Source: Lysinibacillus contaminans
GTDB lineage: Bacteria > Bacillota > Bacilli > Bacillales_A > Planococcaceae
DNA length: 64,000 nt
Assembly: GCF_001278945.1 (NCBI RefSeq)
Contig: NZ_LGRV01000001.1
Coordinates: forward strand, 116,415 to 180,414
Direction of reading: 5' to 3'
A model generated the notes under the pieces. That model had not been told where the DNA came from. It saw nothing but the letters and a program-made list of their open reading frames with translations, and ran no database searches. Position 1 is the stretch's first letter, and every line of letters starts with the position of its first letter. The translations under genes were made by a program, and so were the position numbers. Positions 1-9,765 of this stretch are shown one piece after another.

Positions 1-653
1 AAGCGTTTAATAGCCTGCAACGTACGAAAGGCTATGCGCAAGCTTGTGCGGACTTTGTCGTGAAATTAAAAGAGGCATCTGAAGAAATACAATCACTAGA
101 AAAAGAAGCGGGGCGCGTTAAAGAACTGCATTCATTACTAAATGGTCAAAATGCGAAAAAAATATCCTTTGAACGTTATATTCAAATCAATTATTTAGAT
201 AAAATTACAGCAGCGGCTAATTTACGTCTGTATCATTTATCGAATGGGCAATTTGAGCTTCGCCGCTCGGATCGATTAGAAAAGCATGCGAAGCAAAGTG
301 GGCTTGGACTGGATGTCTATGATGCCTATACTGATCAAATCCGTGATGTCAAAACATTGTCCGGTGGTGAGAAGTTTAATGCGTCATTAAGTCTTGCACT
401 TGGTATGGCAGATGTTATTCAAAGCTTCCAAGGAAATATTCGCATTGAAACGATGTTTATCGATGAAGGTTTTGGTTCACTTGATGAAGAGGCATTAAAT
501 AAAGCAATTGATACATTGATTGATTTACAGGATTCTGGTCGGATGATTGGTGTTATTTCGCATGTGGCGGAGCTAAAAGCCGCAATGCCAGCAGTTTTAC
601 ATGTTGAAAAAACATTGAGTGGATATAGTAAAACCCGTTTTGAAGTGAAATAA
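1..653 (+). CDS. sbcC: SbcC-type exonuclease ATPase, C-terminal part
   Basis: Only the 3' end is in the window; the frame is open from base 3, so the GTG at 60 is internal rather than a start. The visible part carries the C-terminal ABC half: signature LSGGEKF, Walker B with D-loop (MFIDEGFGSLDEEAL) and the switch histidine (GVISHVAEL). Before these lies a coiled-coil-like charged stretch. SbcC pairs with the nuclease SbcD to process hairpins and double-strand ends in DNA repair. The Rad50/SbcC-type signature makes the family call firm; sbcD is presumably upstream, outside the window. Confidence 0.93.
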   Translation, partial: AFNSLQRTKGYAQACADFVVKLKEASEEIQSLEKEAGRVKELHSLLNGQNAKKISFERYIQINYLDKITAAANLRLYHLSNGQFELRRSDRLEKHAKQSGLGLDVYDAYTDQIRDVKTLSGGEKFNASLSLALGMADVIQSFQGNIRIETMFIDEGFGSLDEEALNKAIDTLIDLQDSGRMIGVISHVAELKAAMPAVLHVEKTLSGYSKTRFEVK

Positions 654-654
654 G

Positions 655-689
655 AAAAGAGGCGCTTATCAAAAAGCGCCTCTTTTTTA
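655..689. terminator. bidirectional intrinsic terminator between sbcC and lutC
   Basis: Inverted repeat AGGCGCTT/AAGCGCCT with an A-run on the left and a T-run on the right, placed between two convergent genes, so it can stop both transcripts. The lutC stop codon overlaps its edge. Confidence 0.85.
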
Positions 690-1406
690 TAAATCGTCGA
701 TAATGATGTAGGTCATATACATTGGACCGTGTACGCCTACGACTAAAATCATCTCGATATCAGCAGAGTTACTTGGACCTGAAATGAAATTAATGCAAGA
801 AGCTAATGTTTCCCCATTTTGTAATCGTTCACGAATTTGCATGGCAGCCTGTGTCATTCGAGGGACGATAGAGCTTTTTGGTATTAAAATAATCGACTTT
901 GTTGGCAAGAAACTTACTGTACGACCGTGATTCGGGTTGCTAAATAGAACAGCTGTACCAGATTCGGCCAGTGTGATATCACTTATCGTAATCCCGATAT
1001 TGGCCTTTTCTACAAGTGCTATATTCTCGCGCCCTACTGCCGGGTCCCAAGTATGTAGCTCGATTTGTTTTTCAGGTAATGTTTGTGTAAATAGTGATGT
1101 AAGACCGTACGCATCAAAACGTTCGTCTTGCCAAGCCATAATTGGACCACCACCGTTATCGGTAATGACTTTTTCCATCGTCGTAGCTAAATCAGCAGAG
1201 GATGTGACAATGCAGTTTGTATTAATACGTGTGCATTGTTTTTGCAAAACAGCTAATAGCTCATCCTGCGATAAATTTTGTAATGTTTTATGCTGCGGTG
1301 TATAACCCCATTGTGGACGTTCTACATGCTTAGGTGCAGCTGAACGTTGTAGCCTAGAAGATAATTGGCGTATAAAGGATTCGCGATTTTGGATAGTGCC
1401 TTTCAT
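687..1406 (-). CDS. lutC: lactate utilization protein LutC
   Basis: 239 residues, LUD domain (YkgG/LutC family). LutC is the third component of the LutABC iron-sulfur oxidase that converts L-lactate to pyruvate in Bacillus. The typical C-terminal half is visible, with ITLAESGTAVLFSNP followed by the GPSNSADIE motif near the end. The ATG is preceded by AAAAGGAGA at good spacing. It is the last gene of a minus-strand lutA-lutB-lutC run, 2 bases after lutB. Length and order match B. subtilis lutC. Confidence 0.93.
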   Translation of the reverse strand: MKGTIQNRESFIRQLSSRLQRSAAPKHVERPQWGYTPQHKTLQNLSQDELLAVLQKQCTRINTNCIVTSSADLATTMEKVITDNGGGPIMAWQDERFDAYGLTSLFTQTLPEKQIELHTWDPAVGRENIALVEKANIGITISDITLAESGTAVLFSNPNHGRTVSFLPTKSIILIPKSSIVPRMTQAAMQIRERLQNGETLASCINFISGPSNSADIEMILVVGVHGPMYMTYIIIDDL

Positions 1407-1408
1407 GA

Positions 1409-2833
1409 TTAGTGGTCTCCTTTTTGTCGATTGTCGAACCAGTCACGGAAGCGTTCTTTTTTCGGTGCAGGGAATTCACGAATATCCGTCCAATTTTTTA
1501 ATGGTCCAACGCCTTTTGAAATATGATCGCCTTTTGTCAATGGCTTTAAGGCACTTGACGCAACCTTGGATCCAAATTTATACATACCAGATGATGAAGA
1601 GCCCATGCCAAAGATAGACATTAGGAAGCGTTCTGAGATTGGCGCACGGCCTTCTTTTTCTACAATCGTTTGTCGATGCTTGTGCAGTAATTCATGCAAT
1701 GGAATTTTCACTGGACATACATCGGTACAAGCCCCACAAAGTGTAGATGCGAATGGTAATTCCTTATATTCATCGTAGCCACCAAGTAATGGAGATAAGA
1801 CGGCGCCAATTGGACCAGAGTAAATAGAACCATATGAATGGCCACCAACATGACGATAAACAGGGCAAATATTAGCGCAAGCGCCACAGCGAATACATTG
1901 TAAAATCGATTGGAATTCACTGCCTAAAATTTCAGAACGACCATTATCCACAATGACTAAGTGGAACTCTTCAGGACCATCTACATCGCCTTCTTGGCGG
2001 GGACCACTTAATACGGTTACATAGCTTGGAAGTTTTTGACCAACGGCACTTCGTGTTAGCATATTGACAAGCACTTCTAGCTCTTCAAAAGTTGGTACAA
2101 GCCGCTCCATACCCATTACTGTAATTTGTGTTTTTGGCAACGCTGTCGATAAATCTGCATTACCTTCGTTTGTTACGATGCAAACTGAGCCCGTTTCCGC
2201 CACTGCAAAGTTACAGCCAGTAATGCCGATATCCGCCGTTAAATAATCATCACGTAACATTTTACGCGCATGCTTTGTCAATTCTTCGGGACGTTCAGAA
2301 CCTTCGTATTGATGATGGCGCTGGAAGCTTTCCTGTACCTGTTCTTTCTTACGGTGCAAAGCAGGGGCTACGATGTGTGAAGGTAAATCATCGTCGAGCT
2401 GTAAAATATACTCGCCTAAATCGGTTTCGACGACGCTACAGCCGACGTGTTTCTCTAAATAATGATTTAAGTCAATTTCCTCTGTTACCATCGACTTCGA
2501 TTTGACGATTTTTTTTGCCTGCTTTTCCTTGGCAACATTTGCGATATAAGCTCGCGCGTCCTCAGCGGAGGCAGCAAAGAAAACATGACCACCTCGTGCT
2601 GCAACCTGGTCACTTAACTGTGTTAAATAATAGTCAAGATTTGCTAACACATGCTGACGAATTTCCTCACCAAGCGAGCGCCACTCTTCCCAGTTGCTAA
2701 GCTCCTCAACAGCCAATTGACGATTTTTCTCTAGACGATCTTGTGCCCCGGAAACAGCACTCCGCATAAAGGTATTTTGAATGCCTTCTCCAACTCGATT
2801 GTTAAATGGCTCATCGCCGACCTTCATTGGCAT
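1409..2833 (-). CDS. lutB: iron-sulfur lactate oxidase subunit LutB
   Basis: 474 residues. An N-terminal LUD domain is followed by a ferredoxin-like part with two cysteine clusters: C313, C316, C319, C323 ([12 protein letters not shown]) and C366, C369, C373 (CGACTDVCP). These fit binding of two [4Fe-4S] clusters. In the Lut system LutB is the central electron-transfer subunit of L-lactate oxidation. Its ATG overlaps the lutA stop by one base (TAATG), which suggests translational coupling, and a GGAGG lies inside the end of lutA. Confidence 0.95.
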   Translation of the reverse strand: MPMKVGDEPFNNRVGEGIQNTFMRSAVSGAQDRLEKNRQLAVEELSNWEEWRSLGEEIRQHVLANLDYYLTQLSDQVAARGGHVFFAASAEDARAYIANVAKEKQAKKIVKSKSMVTEEIDLNHYLEKHVGCSVVETDLGEYILQLDDDLPSHIVAPALHRKKEQVQESFQRHHQYEGSERPEELTKHARKMLRDDYLTADIGITGCNFAVAETGSVCIVTNEGNADLSTALPKTQITVMGMERLVPTFEELEVLVNMLTRSAVGQKLPSYVTVLSGPRQEGDVDGPEEFHLVIVDNGRSEILGSEFQSILQCIRCGACANICPVYRHVGGHSYGSIYSGPIGAVLSPLLGGYDEYKELPFASTLCGACTDVCPVKIPLHELLHKHRQTIVEKEGRAPISERFLMSIFGMGSSSSGMYKFGSKVASSALKPLTKGDHISKGVGPLKNWTDIREFPAPKKERFRDWFDNRQKGDH

Positions 2834-3567
2834 TATACATGCACCTCCGCGTTTCTAGAATTTAATATTTCAGCAATATGAAGTACTTGTACGTGTGCGC
2901 CCAATCGCTCTGCACGTCCACGAATATTCATTAAGCAGCCTTCATCTGCACCAACTATATATTTGGCACCCGTTTCGATAATATGCTGTACTTTTTCATC
3001 AACCATTTGCTCGGAAATAGGTGTCATTTTCACAGAGAATGTACCACCGAAGCCGCAGCAAGTTGTTTTGTTTGGTAGCTCTGTATACGTTAACCCTTTA
3101 ACATTTTCTAGTAATGTTAAAGGCGCACTCTTCACACCAAGTAGACGCGTCATATGGCATGACATGTGATAGGTTACCTTGCCATTGAAGCTAGCGCCGA
3201 CATCCGTAATGCCCAGTACATCGACGATAAATTGTGTTAGTTCATACGTTTTTTCAGCTAATCGTTTTGCGCGAGCGGCCCATTGACGATCATCTGCAAA
3301 AACTTTTTCATACTCACGGAACATATAAGCGCAAGAACCAGAAGGGCATACAACATATTCAGCATCGTCAAATGCTGTAATCATATTTTTCATCGCTTCC
3401 TTTGCATCTTTTACATAACCTGAGTTGTAGGCTGGTTGTCCACAACAAATTTGTCCGTTTGGAAAAATGACTTCACAGCCAAGATGTTCTAGAAGTTCTA
3501 CAGTTGCTTTGCCCACATTTGTTTGAAACATATCGACTATACATGTCGCGAAAAGTGAGATTTTCAT
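2833..3567 (-). CDS. lutA: lactate oxidase Fe-S subunit LutA (CCG domain)
   Basis: 244 residues with two cysteine-rich CCG motifs, [10 protein letters not shown] at 41-50 and CCGFGG at 170-175, the hallmark of LutA, GlcF and HdrB-type subunits. It acts with LutB and LutC in cytoplasmic L-lactate oxidation to pyruvate. It is the first gene of lutABC, 73 bases downstream of a GntP permease on the same strand. No terminator is seen in that gap, so permease and oxidase may be cotranscribed. Confidence 0.94.
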   Translation of the reverse strand: MKISLFATCIVDMFQTNVGKATVELLEHLGCEVIFPNGQICCGQPAYNSGYVKDAKEAMKNMITAFDDAEYVVCPSGSCAYMFREYEKVFADDRQWAARAKRLAEKTYELTQFIVDVLGITDVGASFNGKVTYHMSCHMTRLLGVKSAPLTLLENVKGLTYTELPNKTTCCGFGGTFSVKMTPISEQMVDEKVQHIIETGAKYIVGADEGCLMNIRGRAERLGAHVQVLHIAEILNSRNAEVHV

Positions 3568-3640
3568 GTGCGTTCATCTCCTGCTGTTTAATGAATGTTA
3601 ATGCCCTCAATACCTATTTATAATGCGAGGGGTATTCGTA

Positions 3641-4954
3641 TTACGAGTAAATTAAGATAGCAGCAATTAGTGCTGGAATTGCAGCTACTAATGGTCCGAT
3701 GACCGATACAAAAAATATGTGTTTGTAGGCATCTTTATGCGTTAATCCGATTACTGCAAGCACGGTAATAACCGCACCGTTATGAGGTAATGAATCTAAA
3801 CTACCGGAAGCAATAGCGGCAATACGGTGAAGTGCCTCAGGGTCAACACCTAAATCTAAATACGTTTGAACGAACGTTTCCATCGCAATGCCAAGACCAC
3901 CGGATGCCGTCCCTGTAATTCCTGCAAGTGCCGCAATGGCTACATAAAGGGAAATTAACGGGCTGCCAGGAATGTTTGCAAGCATTTCCGTTATTAAACC
4001 GAAGCCGGCTGTAGCGGCAATGACTGTACCATACCCGACATCAGCACTAGTATTGATGATTGGTAAAACGGTATTCGTTGCTCCGATGTTTATCGCCTGT
4101 AATTTGTTATCTATGTATTTCCAGAAGATAATCATAGCAATAAAAACAGTAAGCATTAACGTGTAGAGGATATCTACTTTAAATACGTTTAATGTGATGA
4201 TTAAAAAGATTGGTGGGAAAATACTTAAGAAAAATGGCGGCAATTTTTTTACTGTTGCTTCAAATGCCTTTGAATCCTGTTTATCTGGATTTTTCATATT
4301 TTCATATGTTTCACCACGTGCCTCTGATTTTGCTAATTGACGTTTTAAATAGAAGCAGTTTAAAAGAATGATGGTAATGGTTGCGACGATTCCAACAACA
4401 GGTGCTGCTGTAGTAGTTGTACCTAAGTATTTTGTTGGGATAATATTTTGTACAGATGGTGAACCCGGAAGCATCGTCATCGTGAAGGTTGCTATTCCAA
4501 AGAAGAATGCTCCTGTAAACAAGTGCCACGGTATATTCAATTCTTTAAATAAAGGCTTAGCAATTGGTAAAATAGCGAAAATAACAACGTATGTATTAAT
4601 ACCACCTAGCGTTAAAAAGGAACAAATGATCACAATTGCCATCAGTGCATTGAATTTGTTACTGCGCCCCATAACGGTTAATAGCTTTTCAGCAATTGAT
4701 CGTGCTGCACCACTGTCTTCCATAAATTTGCCGAAAATTGCAGCAAACAAGAAGATGAGATAATAATTTTTCATAAAGTTCATAAACCCGCTCATATAGT
4801 TCCCTTGTAGCGAATCTAAAATAGGCATTTGATTTAATAGTATTACGACTAAGCTGGCAATTGGTGCAATGATGATAATACTGAAACCGCGTAATGCTAA
4901 AAATATTAATAGTGCGAGTGAAGCAATAATCGTAAATAAACTCCATATTTCCAT
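3641..4954 (-). CDS. GntP-family carboxylate/gluconate permease
   Basis: 437 residues, almost wholly hydrophobic, about 12 membrane segments. It belongs to the GntP family of gluconate, hydroxy-acid and related proton symporters; the pattern TASGGLGIAMETF followed by ASGSLDSLPHNGAVITVL in the C-terminal half is typical. In B. subtilis the lut operon is served by an LctP-type permease, so a GntP protein here is a different solution. Lactate or another short hydroxy-acid as substrate is inferred only from position. Start ATG has a GGAGG ribosome site. Confidence 0.8.
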   Translation of the reverse strand: MEIWSLFTIIASLALLIFLALRGFSIIIIAPIASLVVILLNQMPILDSLQGNYMSGFMNFMKNYYLIFLFAAIFGKFMEDSGAARSIAEKLLTVMGRSNKFNALMAIVIICSFLTLGGINTYVVIFAILPIAKPLFKELNIPWHLFTGAFFFGIATFTMTMLPGSPSVQNIIPTKYLGTTTTAAPVVGIVATITIILLNCFYLKRQLAKSEARGETYENMKNPDKQDSKAFEATVKKLPPFFLSIFPPIFLIITLNVFKVDILYTLMLTVFIAMIIFWKYIDNKLQAINIGATNTVLPIINTSADVGYGTVIAATAGFGLITEMLANIPGSPLISLYVAIAALAGITGTASGGLGIAMETFVQTYLDLGVDPEALHRIAAIASGSLDSLPHNGAVITVLAVIGLTHKDAYKHIFFVSVIGPLVAAIPALIAAILIYS

Positions 4955-5069
4955 TGTTCTGAGGTCCTCCGTGTTTAACTTAAATATTCTGAAAATTCAA
5001 CAAGCAGGATATAGTATAACAATGAATGCTATAAAAATACTATGTAAAAAACGACAAAGGTAGAGTGTA

Positions 5070-6854
5070 TCATTTGTTCGTTTTGGCTAATTTGGCATTT
5101 AGTACGTTCGATTGCATATAGAGTGCTAAATTCAATTCGAACATAACTTGACCGTTTTTTTCATCAATATCTAGCAATGAAAAAATGGTCTGAAGCCTAT
5201 ATTTAATAGTGTTTATGTGCACAAAACACGCTTCCGCAGTTTGTTTGCGATTTTGATTGTGTGCAAAGTACAGTTTGAGCGTGTATAACAAATCGGTCTT
5301 GTGTTGATTGTCATATTTGATAATTGACCCAAGTTTCATCTCTATATATTCAGCCGTTTCCTGTGGATCGTTATTTAAAAAAAGTGTATAGGGTCCAAGT
5401 TTGTCATAGGACAAAATAAGTGGTGGTTGTTCAAGTGTTTGTAAATAGTCGATACACTTTTTCGCATCACGGTGCGAGCTTGTAATATTTTCAATCGATT
5501 CAAAAAGTCTTCCAAGACCTACATTAAAAGATAGGGAATTATATTTTTTTACATCTTTATCAATTAGCTCGAAAAATTGTTGAATACGTTCTTTAAATTG
5601 TTCAACAGGTATTTCTGGACTGTTCATAAATAAAAAGTGATAGTGCAAATCATGCTCCGAGATGAAAATCGAAAATGAAAATAGGCGTGTAACACGATAC
5701 AGTAACTTGCTAAATTGTTGTTGCTGTTTTTTTGTTTGAACAACGCCGTAAGCATTTTCCTGAAGCTGTAACGTAGCGCATAAGAAATGCGTTGTTTGTT
5801 GTGCTTCTTGACGCTTATAAAAGGCATTAAAATCTAAATTTAAAAGCTGTTGCAACAAATAGCCGTCGTATTTGAAGGAAATTTCAAGCTCCTTTTCTTG
5901 CTCGGCTAACTGTAAGGCAAATAGAGCGCTTGCTTGTTCCACAGCAAATAAGTCAAGAGGGTCCATCTGTAAGTAATCGTGCATCGTAATGAGTAGCATA
6001 CCTAGAACGCCACGCTCTGTATGAATAGGGAATAAGTAGCTCACATACATTTCTTGTTCTATTGAAATGTGGACTTGATGCTGCATGCATTGCTGTACTA
6101 CTGAGTTAAGATCCTCTAATCGCTGCTCCCTCAAAAATTCTGCAGCGTGTTTTGCTGTCGTAGAGGATGCGACAAGTACATCATAAAAATCTGTCATAAT
6201 TGCTACTGGTTGTCCAAGCAAAGAGGCTAGTGTATCTGTCATATCGCTGAGGCGACCTCGTGTTAAAGAAACACGTGTTAGAGCATCGTAAATTCGCTTT
6301 GATCGTTCATTTTGCGTGAATAGTTTTGCGTTTTCAATCGCAATAGAGGATTGATTGGCGAATGCTTGTAGCATCATTAAATCGTTATTTTCAAATTGTG
6401 TATCACCTGAAAAATTAACAATTGTTAAAACACCGATACATGAGTTGTATTTATCGAGAAGTGGGGCACAAACGGCGCTTTTTGGATAAGCAAAGTCACC
6501 AACTGCTTTAGTATAGTCTTCCTCATAGAGAGGGAATAAGTCGGACATGCTTTCTGTTACATCATCACTAGAATGGAACCTAAATGCTTTTTTTTGCGAA
6601 AATACTTTACCTGTCATTCCTTCGTTCGAGGCAAGATGAATTTTCTTCAAATAAGCGAGGTTATAGCCAATGGCATGCTTGGCAATCAGGCGATTTGTAC
6701 GTGTATTTAGCATAAATAATACGCCTGCATCGGCACCGTCAATAACATGTAATACTTCACTCATCAGCTTTTCCAACACTTGATTAATGTCGAGCGTTGA
6801 GGTAAGTACTTGCGCTGCATTGACTAAGCTTAATAATTGTTTTTCTGTATTCAT
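5070..6854 (-). CDS. GAF-domain transcriptional regulator with PucR/CdaR-type HTH
   Basis: 594 residues. A GAF-like sensor domain occupies roughly residues 15-180, with a middle region like that of CdaR/PucR proteins. The C-terminal PucR-type helix-turn-helix is seen in ...AEACFVHINTIKYRLQTI... near residues 555-575. Such proteins activate uptake and catabolism genes for diacids, hydroxy-acids or purines. It lies directly upstream of the GntP permease and lutABC on the same strand, 115 bases away, so it is the best candidate for their control, in place of the GntR-type LutR of B. subtilis. The ligand is unknown. ATG has an AAAGGGG site. Confidence 0.8.
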   Translation of the reverse strand: MNTEKQLLSLVNAAQVLTSTLDINQVLEKLMSEVLHVIDGADAGVLFMLNTRTNRLIAKHAIGYNLAYLKKIHLASNEGMTGKVFSQKKAFRFHSSDDVTESMSDLFPLYEEDYTKAVGDFAYPKSAVCAPLLDKYNSCIGVLTIVNFSGDTQFENNDLMMLQAFANQSSIAIENAKLFTQNERSKRIYDALTRVSLTRGRLSDMTDTLASLLGQPVAIMTDFYDVLVASSTTAKHAAEFLREQRLEDLNSVVQQCMQHQVHISIEQEMYVSYLFPIHTERGVLGMLLITMHDYLQMDPLDLFAVEQASALFALQLAEQEKELEISFKYDGYLLQQLLNLDFNAFYKRQEAQQTTHFLCATLQLQENAYGVVQTKKQQQQFSKLLYRVTRLFSFSIFISEHDLHYHFLFMNSPEIPVEQFKERIQQFFELIDKDVKKYNSLSFNVGLGRLFESIENITSSHRDAKKCIDYLQTLEQPPLILSYDKLGPYTLFLNNDPQETAEYIEMKLGSIIKYDNQHKTDLLYTLKLYFAHNQNRKQTAEACFVHINTIKYRLQTIFSLLDIDEKNGQVMFELNLALYMQSNVLNAKLAKTNK

Positions 6855-6962
6855 CGTAAACAGCCCCTTTATATATTGCTGATATTTATTGTAACTCTAA
6901 ATGAGTAAATACCCTTAGGGAAATTACCAAAAATGAAAGCTCTCATAATGACGGGGAGTCAA

Positions 6963-7122
6963 GTAGCTCAACTTTGGTGGGAAGTCGCTCAACCTCGGGC
7001 CAAAGTCGCTCAACCTCGGTCTCAAGTCGCTCAACCTCTGTCCAAAGTCGCTCAACCTCAGTCTCAAGTCGCTCAACTTTGGTGGGAGGTCGCTCAACCT
7101 CGGCTCAAAGTCGCTTAACCCG
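6963..7122. repeat. eight-unit 21-bp phased repeat array
   Basis: Eight units start exactly every 21 bases (6963, 6984, 7005, 7026, 7047, 7068, 7089, 7110). Each begins GTCGCTCAACC or a close variant (first GTAGCTCAAC, last GTCGCTTAACC); the remaining bases of each unit are more variable. Because 21 is a multiple of 3, long open frames arise (VAQPRSK-like repeats), but they have no ribosome site and are probably not genes. The rest of the 6855-7282 gap holds a perfect palindrome CTACTCATTATGAGTAG at 7192-7208 and no gene. Confidence 0.85.
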
Positions 7123-7235
7123 ACGTGGAGACAATCATATGCACACCGAAATCACCGATAGTTCTTCACCTGATAGATATTTAAATTAAATCTACTCATT
7201 ATGAGTAGTAATCTAAATTTGAGGATGTATGTAGA

Positions 7236-7273
7236 CAATAAAAGAGCCATCCCGCGAATTGGGGATAGCTTTA
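7236..7273 (-). terminator. terminator of the 41-residue gene
   Basis: On the minus strand AGCTATCCC pairs with GGGATGGCT (one G-U) and is followed by CTTTT. It lies just after the stop codon of the small gene at 7283. Confidence 0.65.
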
Positions 7274-7282
7274 GTGAACACA

Positions 7283-7408
7283 TTATTTTCTATATGTCTT
7301 TACTGAAGTAGGGGTCTTTCCTTTTTTTGCGGCAATTACTTTTTTGATGATGGGAATAACGATGGGTGCAAATTTTACAGCAGTTTTTACAACGTTTGTA
7401 ACTTTCAT
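7283..7408 (-). CDS. 41-residue basic amphipathic small protein, unknown function
   Basis: Starts at ATG 7408 with AAGGAAG about 10 bases upstream; longer upstream frames lack a ribosome site. The product has a hydrophobic middle (KFAPIVIPIIKKVIAAKK) flanked by lysines and a basic tail ending KTYRK, about 4.5 kDa and strongly positive. It could be a membrane-associated peptide. It has its own terminator. I do not recognise the family. The gene lies 56 bases downstream of the DUF4870 gene on the same strand and may be cotranscribed with it. Confidence 0.6.
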   Translation of the reverse strand: MKVTNVVKTAVKFAPIVIPIIKKVIAAKKGKTPTSVKTYRK

Positions 7409-7464
7409 TTTATACCAACTTCCTTTTATTATTATTTTTACCCACCTATTGTGTGGATGAAACA

Positions 7465-7797
7465 TTAACGAATGACGCGCATGGCTTGCACAATATTCCA
7501 AATAACGATACCAAGTGATACTAGTAGGTAAATGACAAATCCAACAAGCCAGATAATGATGAATGAAGAATCGTAAGCACTAGGATCGTAGCCGCTAAAT
7601 GATAGTGCAGAAAAGACGAATATGATAAAGAAGACGATACCAATAGCAACTGGAATTAAATGTGACATGAGTGCTCGGATAGAATGGCGCTTAACCTCAC
7701 TATCTTTTGAGATAAAATAAACAATTAAAGGTACTATGAACGGTGCGAAAAAAATACTGAGATAACTAAATGCAGATAAGATTTTTTGATTCTCCAT
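7465..7797 (-). CDS. DUF4870 domain membrane protein
   Basis: 110 residues from ATG 7797, chosen because AAAGGAGGG lies 9 bases upstream; an extra 18 residues in the open frame have no such site. Three to four hydrophobic segments; the pattern FSYLSIFFAPFIVPLIVYF, then DSEVKRHSIRAL and a C-terminal membrane pair is typical of the DUF4870 (Tic20-like) family. Function is unknown in this family. It is followed by the 41-residue basic gene. Confidence 0.8.
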   Translation of the reverse strand: MENQKILSAFSYLSIFFAPFIVPLIVYFISKDSEVKRHSIRALMSHLIPVAIGIVFFIIFVFSALSFSGYDPSAYDSSFIIIWLVGFVIYLLVSLGIVIWNIVQAMRVIR

Positions 7798-7872
7798 AGT
7801 AGTTGTCCCTCCTTTTTTAATATTTACGCATAAAAAATTGAAAAGTTTCAAAAAGATTTAATAAGCAAGCGG

Positions 7873-7901
7873 TTGTAATTACATAATTGTTTGCGTACAA
7901 T
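7873..7901 (+). promoter_or_regulatory. sigma-A promoter of the thiT leader
   Basis: TTGTAA, a 17-base spacer and TACAAT, ending about 30 bases before the TPP aptamer, in the right place for its transcript start. Confidence 0.65.
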
Positions 7902-7929
7902 GATGATGTTCGAACAAAAATCTAGATGT

Positions 7930-8028
7930 AACGACCACAAGGGGTGCCGATGATGTCGGCTGAGATTGGGCACGTAATGCCTTTACTCTTTGAACCTGTA
8001 AGTTAACACTTGCGTAGGGATTGTGGAT
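7930..8028 (+). promoter_or_regulatory. TPP (thiamine pyrophosphate) riboswitch
   Basis: The THI-box core is clear in order: ACCACAAGGGGTGCC, GGCTGAGATTGGGCA, CCTTTACTCTTTGAACCTG, then CACTTGCGTAGGGA and the closing TTGTGG pairing with CCACAA. It precedes an intrinsic terminator and the thiamine transporter gene thiT, so TPP binding should end transcription early. Confidence 0.95.
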
Positions 8029-8044
8029 AGAAACCGACACGTTT

Positions 8045-8081
8045 ACGATGTGAGGCTCTGTCCTGGCATCGTTTTTTATTT
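8045..8081 (+). terminator. riboswitch expression-platform terminator
   Basis: ACGATG and CATCGT arms with an inner AGG/CCT pairing, followed by six or more T. It lies between the TPP aptamer and thiT, as expected for transcription-termination control. Confidence 0.8.
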
Positions 8082-8181
8082 TACCTATTATAGTAGATTG
8101 CCAGACAGCCCAATCAATAAAACAACTGATTTCTATTCCTGCTCTTGTATCCTACATCGGAACAAAGGAGAGAATACTGTT

Positions 8182-8742
8182 ATGGACAAAAAAAGATTAT
8201 TAATGCTGGTGGAAATTGCAATTTTCGCTGCGGTTGGGCTTGTACTCGACCAATTATCATTTAAAGTATGGGCACAAGGTGGCTCGGTTAGTCTTGTCAT
8301 GGTGCCGATTGTATTAATGGCATTTCGCTGGGGAGTTGGTGCAGGTTTAACAACAGGGCTGCTCATTGGTGTTACGCAGACAATGTTCGGTGCATATATC
8401 GTGCACTGGTTACAAGGTTTCCTTGATTATGGTGTGGCATTTACAGTTGTTGGCTTAGCGGCGATTGTACGTAAGCCTGTACTTGATGCAGCTGTAAAAA
8501 TGGAGAAGGTGAAAATGGCGATTTTTATTGTCATTGGAACTGTCATAGCGGGCTTTTTACGCTATGTAGCACATACATCTGCGGGCGCGGTGTTCTTTTC
8601 AGAATATGCTGGTGATCAAAATGCATGGATCTATTCAATTATTTACAACGGAACTTATATGCTACCAGCGACAATTTTAACAGCTGTTGCTTGCGTTCTT
8701 TTATTTACAGCAGCACCACAACTAATGCAACGAAAATCTTAA
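8182..8742 (+). CDS. thiT: thiamine ECF transporter S component ThiT
   Basis: 186 residues from ATG 8182, which has AAAGGAGAG 9 bases upstream; the longer frame begins inside the riboswitch and is not used. About six membrane helices. ThiT features are present: GLVLDQLSFKVWAQGGSVSLVMVPI near the N-terminus and NGTYMLPATI near the end. It binds thiamine and works with a shared ECF energy module encoded elsewhere. Control by the upstream TPP riboswitch supports the assignment. Confidence 0.95.
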   Translation: MDKKRLLMLVEIAIFAAVGLVLDQLSFKVWAQGGSVSLVMVPIVLMAFRWGVGAGLTTGLLIGVTQTMFGAYIVHWLQGFLDYGVAFTVVGLAAIVRKPVLDAAVKMEKVKMAIFIVIGTVIAGFLRYVAHTSAGAVFFSEYAGDQNAWIYSIIYNGTYMLPATILTAVACVLLFTAAPQLMQRKS

Positions 8743-8751
8743 CAAGTATGT

Positions 8752-8790
8752 CGCCCGTCTCCAATAAGGAACGGGCGTTTTATCTTTTTT
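8752..8790 (+). terminator. thiT terminator
   Basis: CGCCCGT/ACGGGCG stem followed by TTTTATCTTTTTT, ten bases after the thiT stop. Confidence 0.85.
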
Positions 8791-8885
8791 AGCGGGTGTA
8801 CAAACACCCGCTAAAAAGATAAAGCCTCCGGCGGATGTCACAGATTTTAAATTGAGCTTGCACAATTCAAAATCTGGACGCAATT
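8790..8885. repeat. dispersed palindromic element, copy 1
   Basis: A hairpin AGCGGGTGT/ACACCCGCT around TACAA is followed by AAGATAAAGCCTCCGGCGG, then GATGTCACAGATTTT and, after an inner near-palindrome (AATTGAGC/GCACAATT), TTCAAAATCTGGACGC. The same modules recur near 16363-16436. The core arms CAGATTTT and AAAATCTG are inverted, so the element folds into a long hairpin. No ORF. Confidence 0.75.
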
Positions 8886-8935
8886 AACTCGGATTCCTCA
8901 TCTTTATGCTGTAGTTGTGATATATTAAAGAGTAG

Positions 8936-9718
<783 letters not shown>

Positions 9719-9721
9719 GAT

Positions 9722-9765
9722 AAATCCCGTACACCAAATTATTTTTGGTATGCGGGATTTTTTTT
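9722..9765. terminator. bidirectional terminator after the aminopeptidase
   Basis: AAATCCCG and CGGGATTT arms with ACC/GGT further in, flanked by a T-run on the plus strand; it lies between convergent genes and overlaps the end of the TspO-like gene. Confidence 0.8.

Noticed and set aside
6963..7122. Possible CRISPR array
   Set aside because: The unit is 21 bp with no conserved repeat of 24 bp or more and no spacers; no cas genes in the window.
6933..7189. Open frames of 61 and 71 codons with VAQPRSK- and RSTSVSS-like repeats
   Set aside because: They arise from the 21-bp repeat, which is a multiple of three; no ribosome site, and several frames are equally open.
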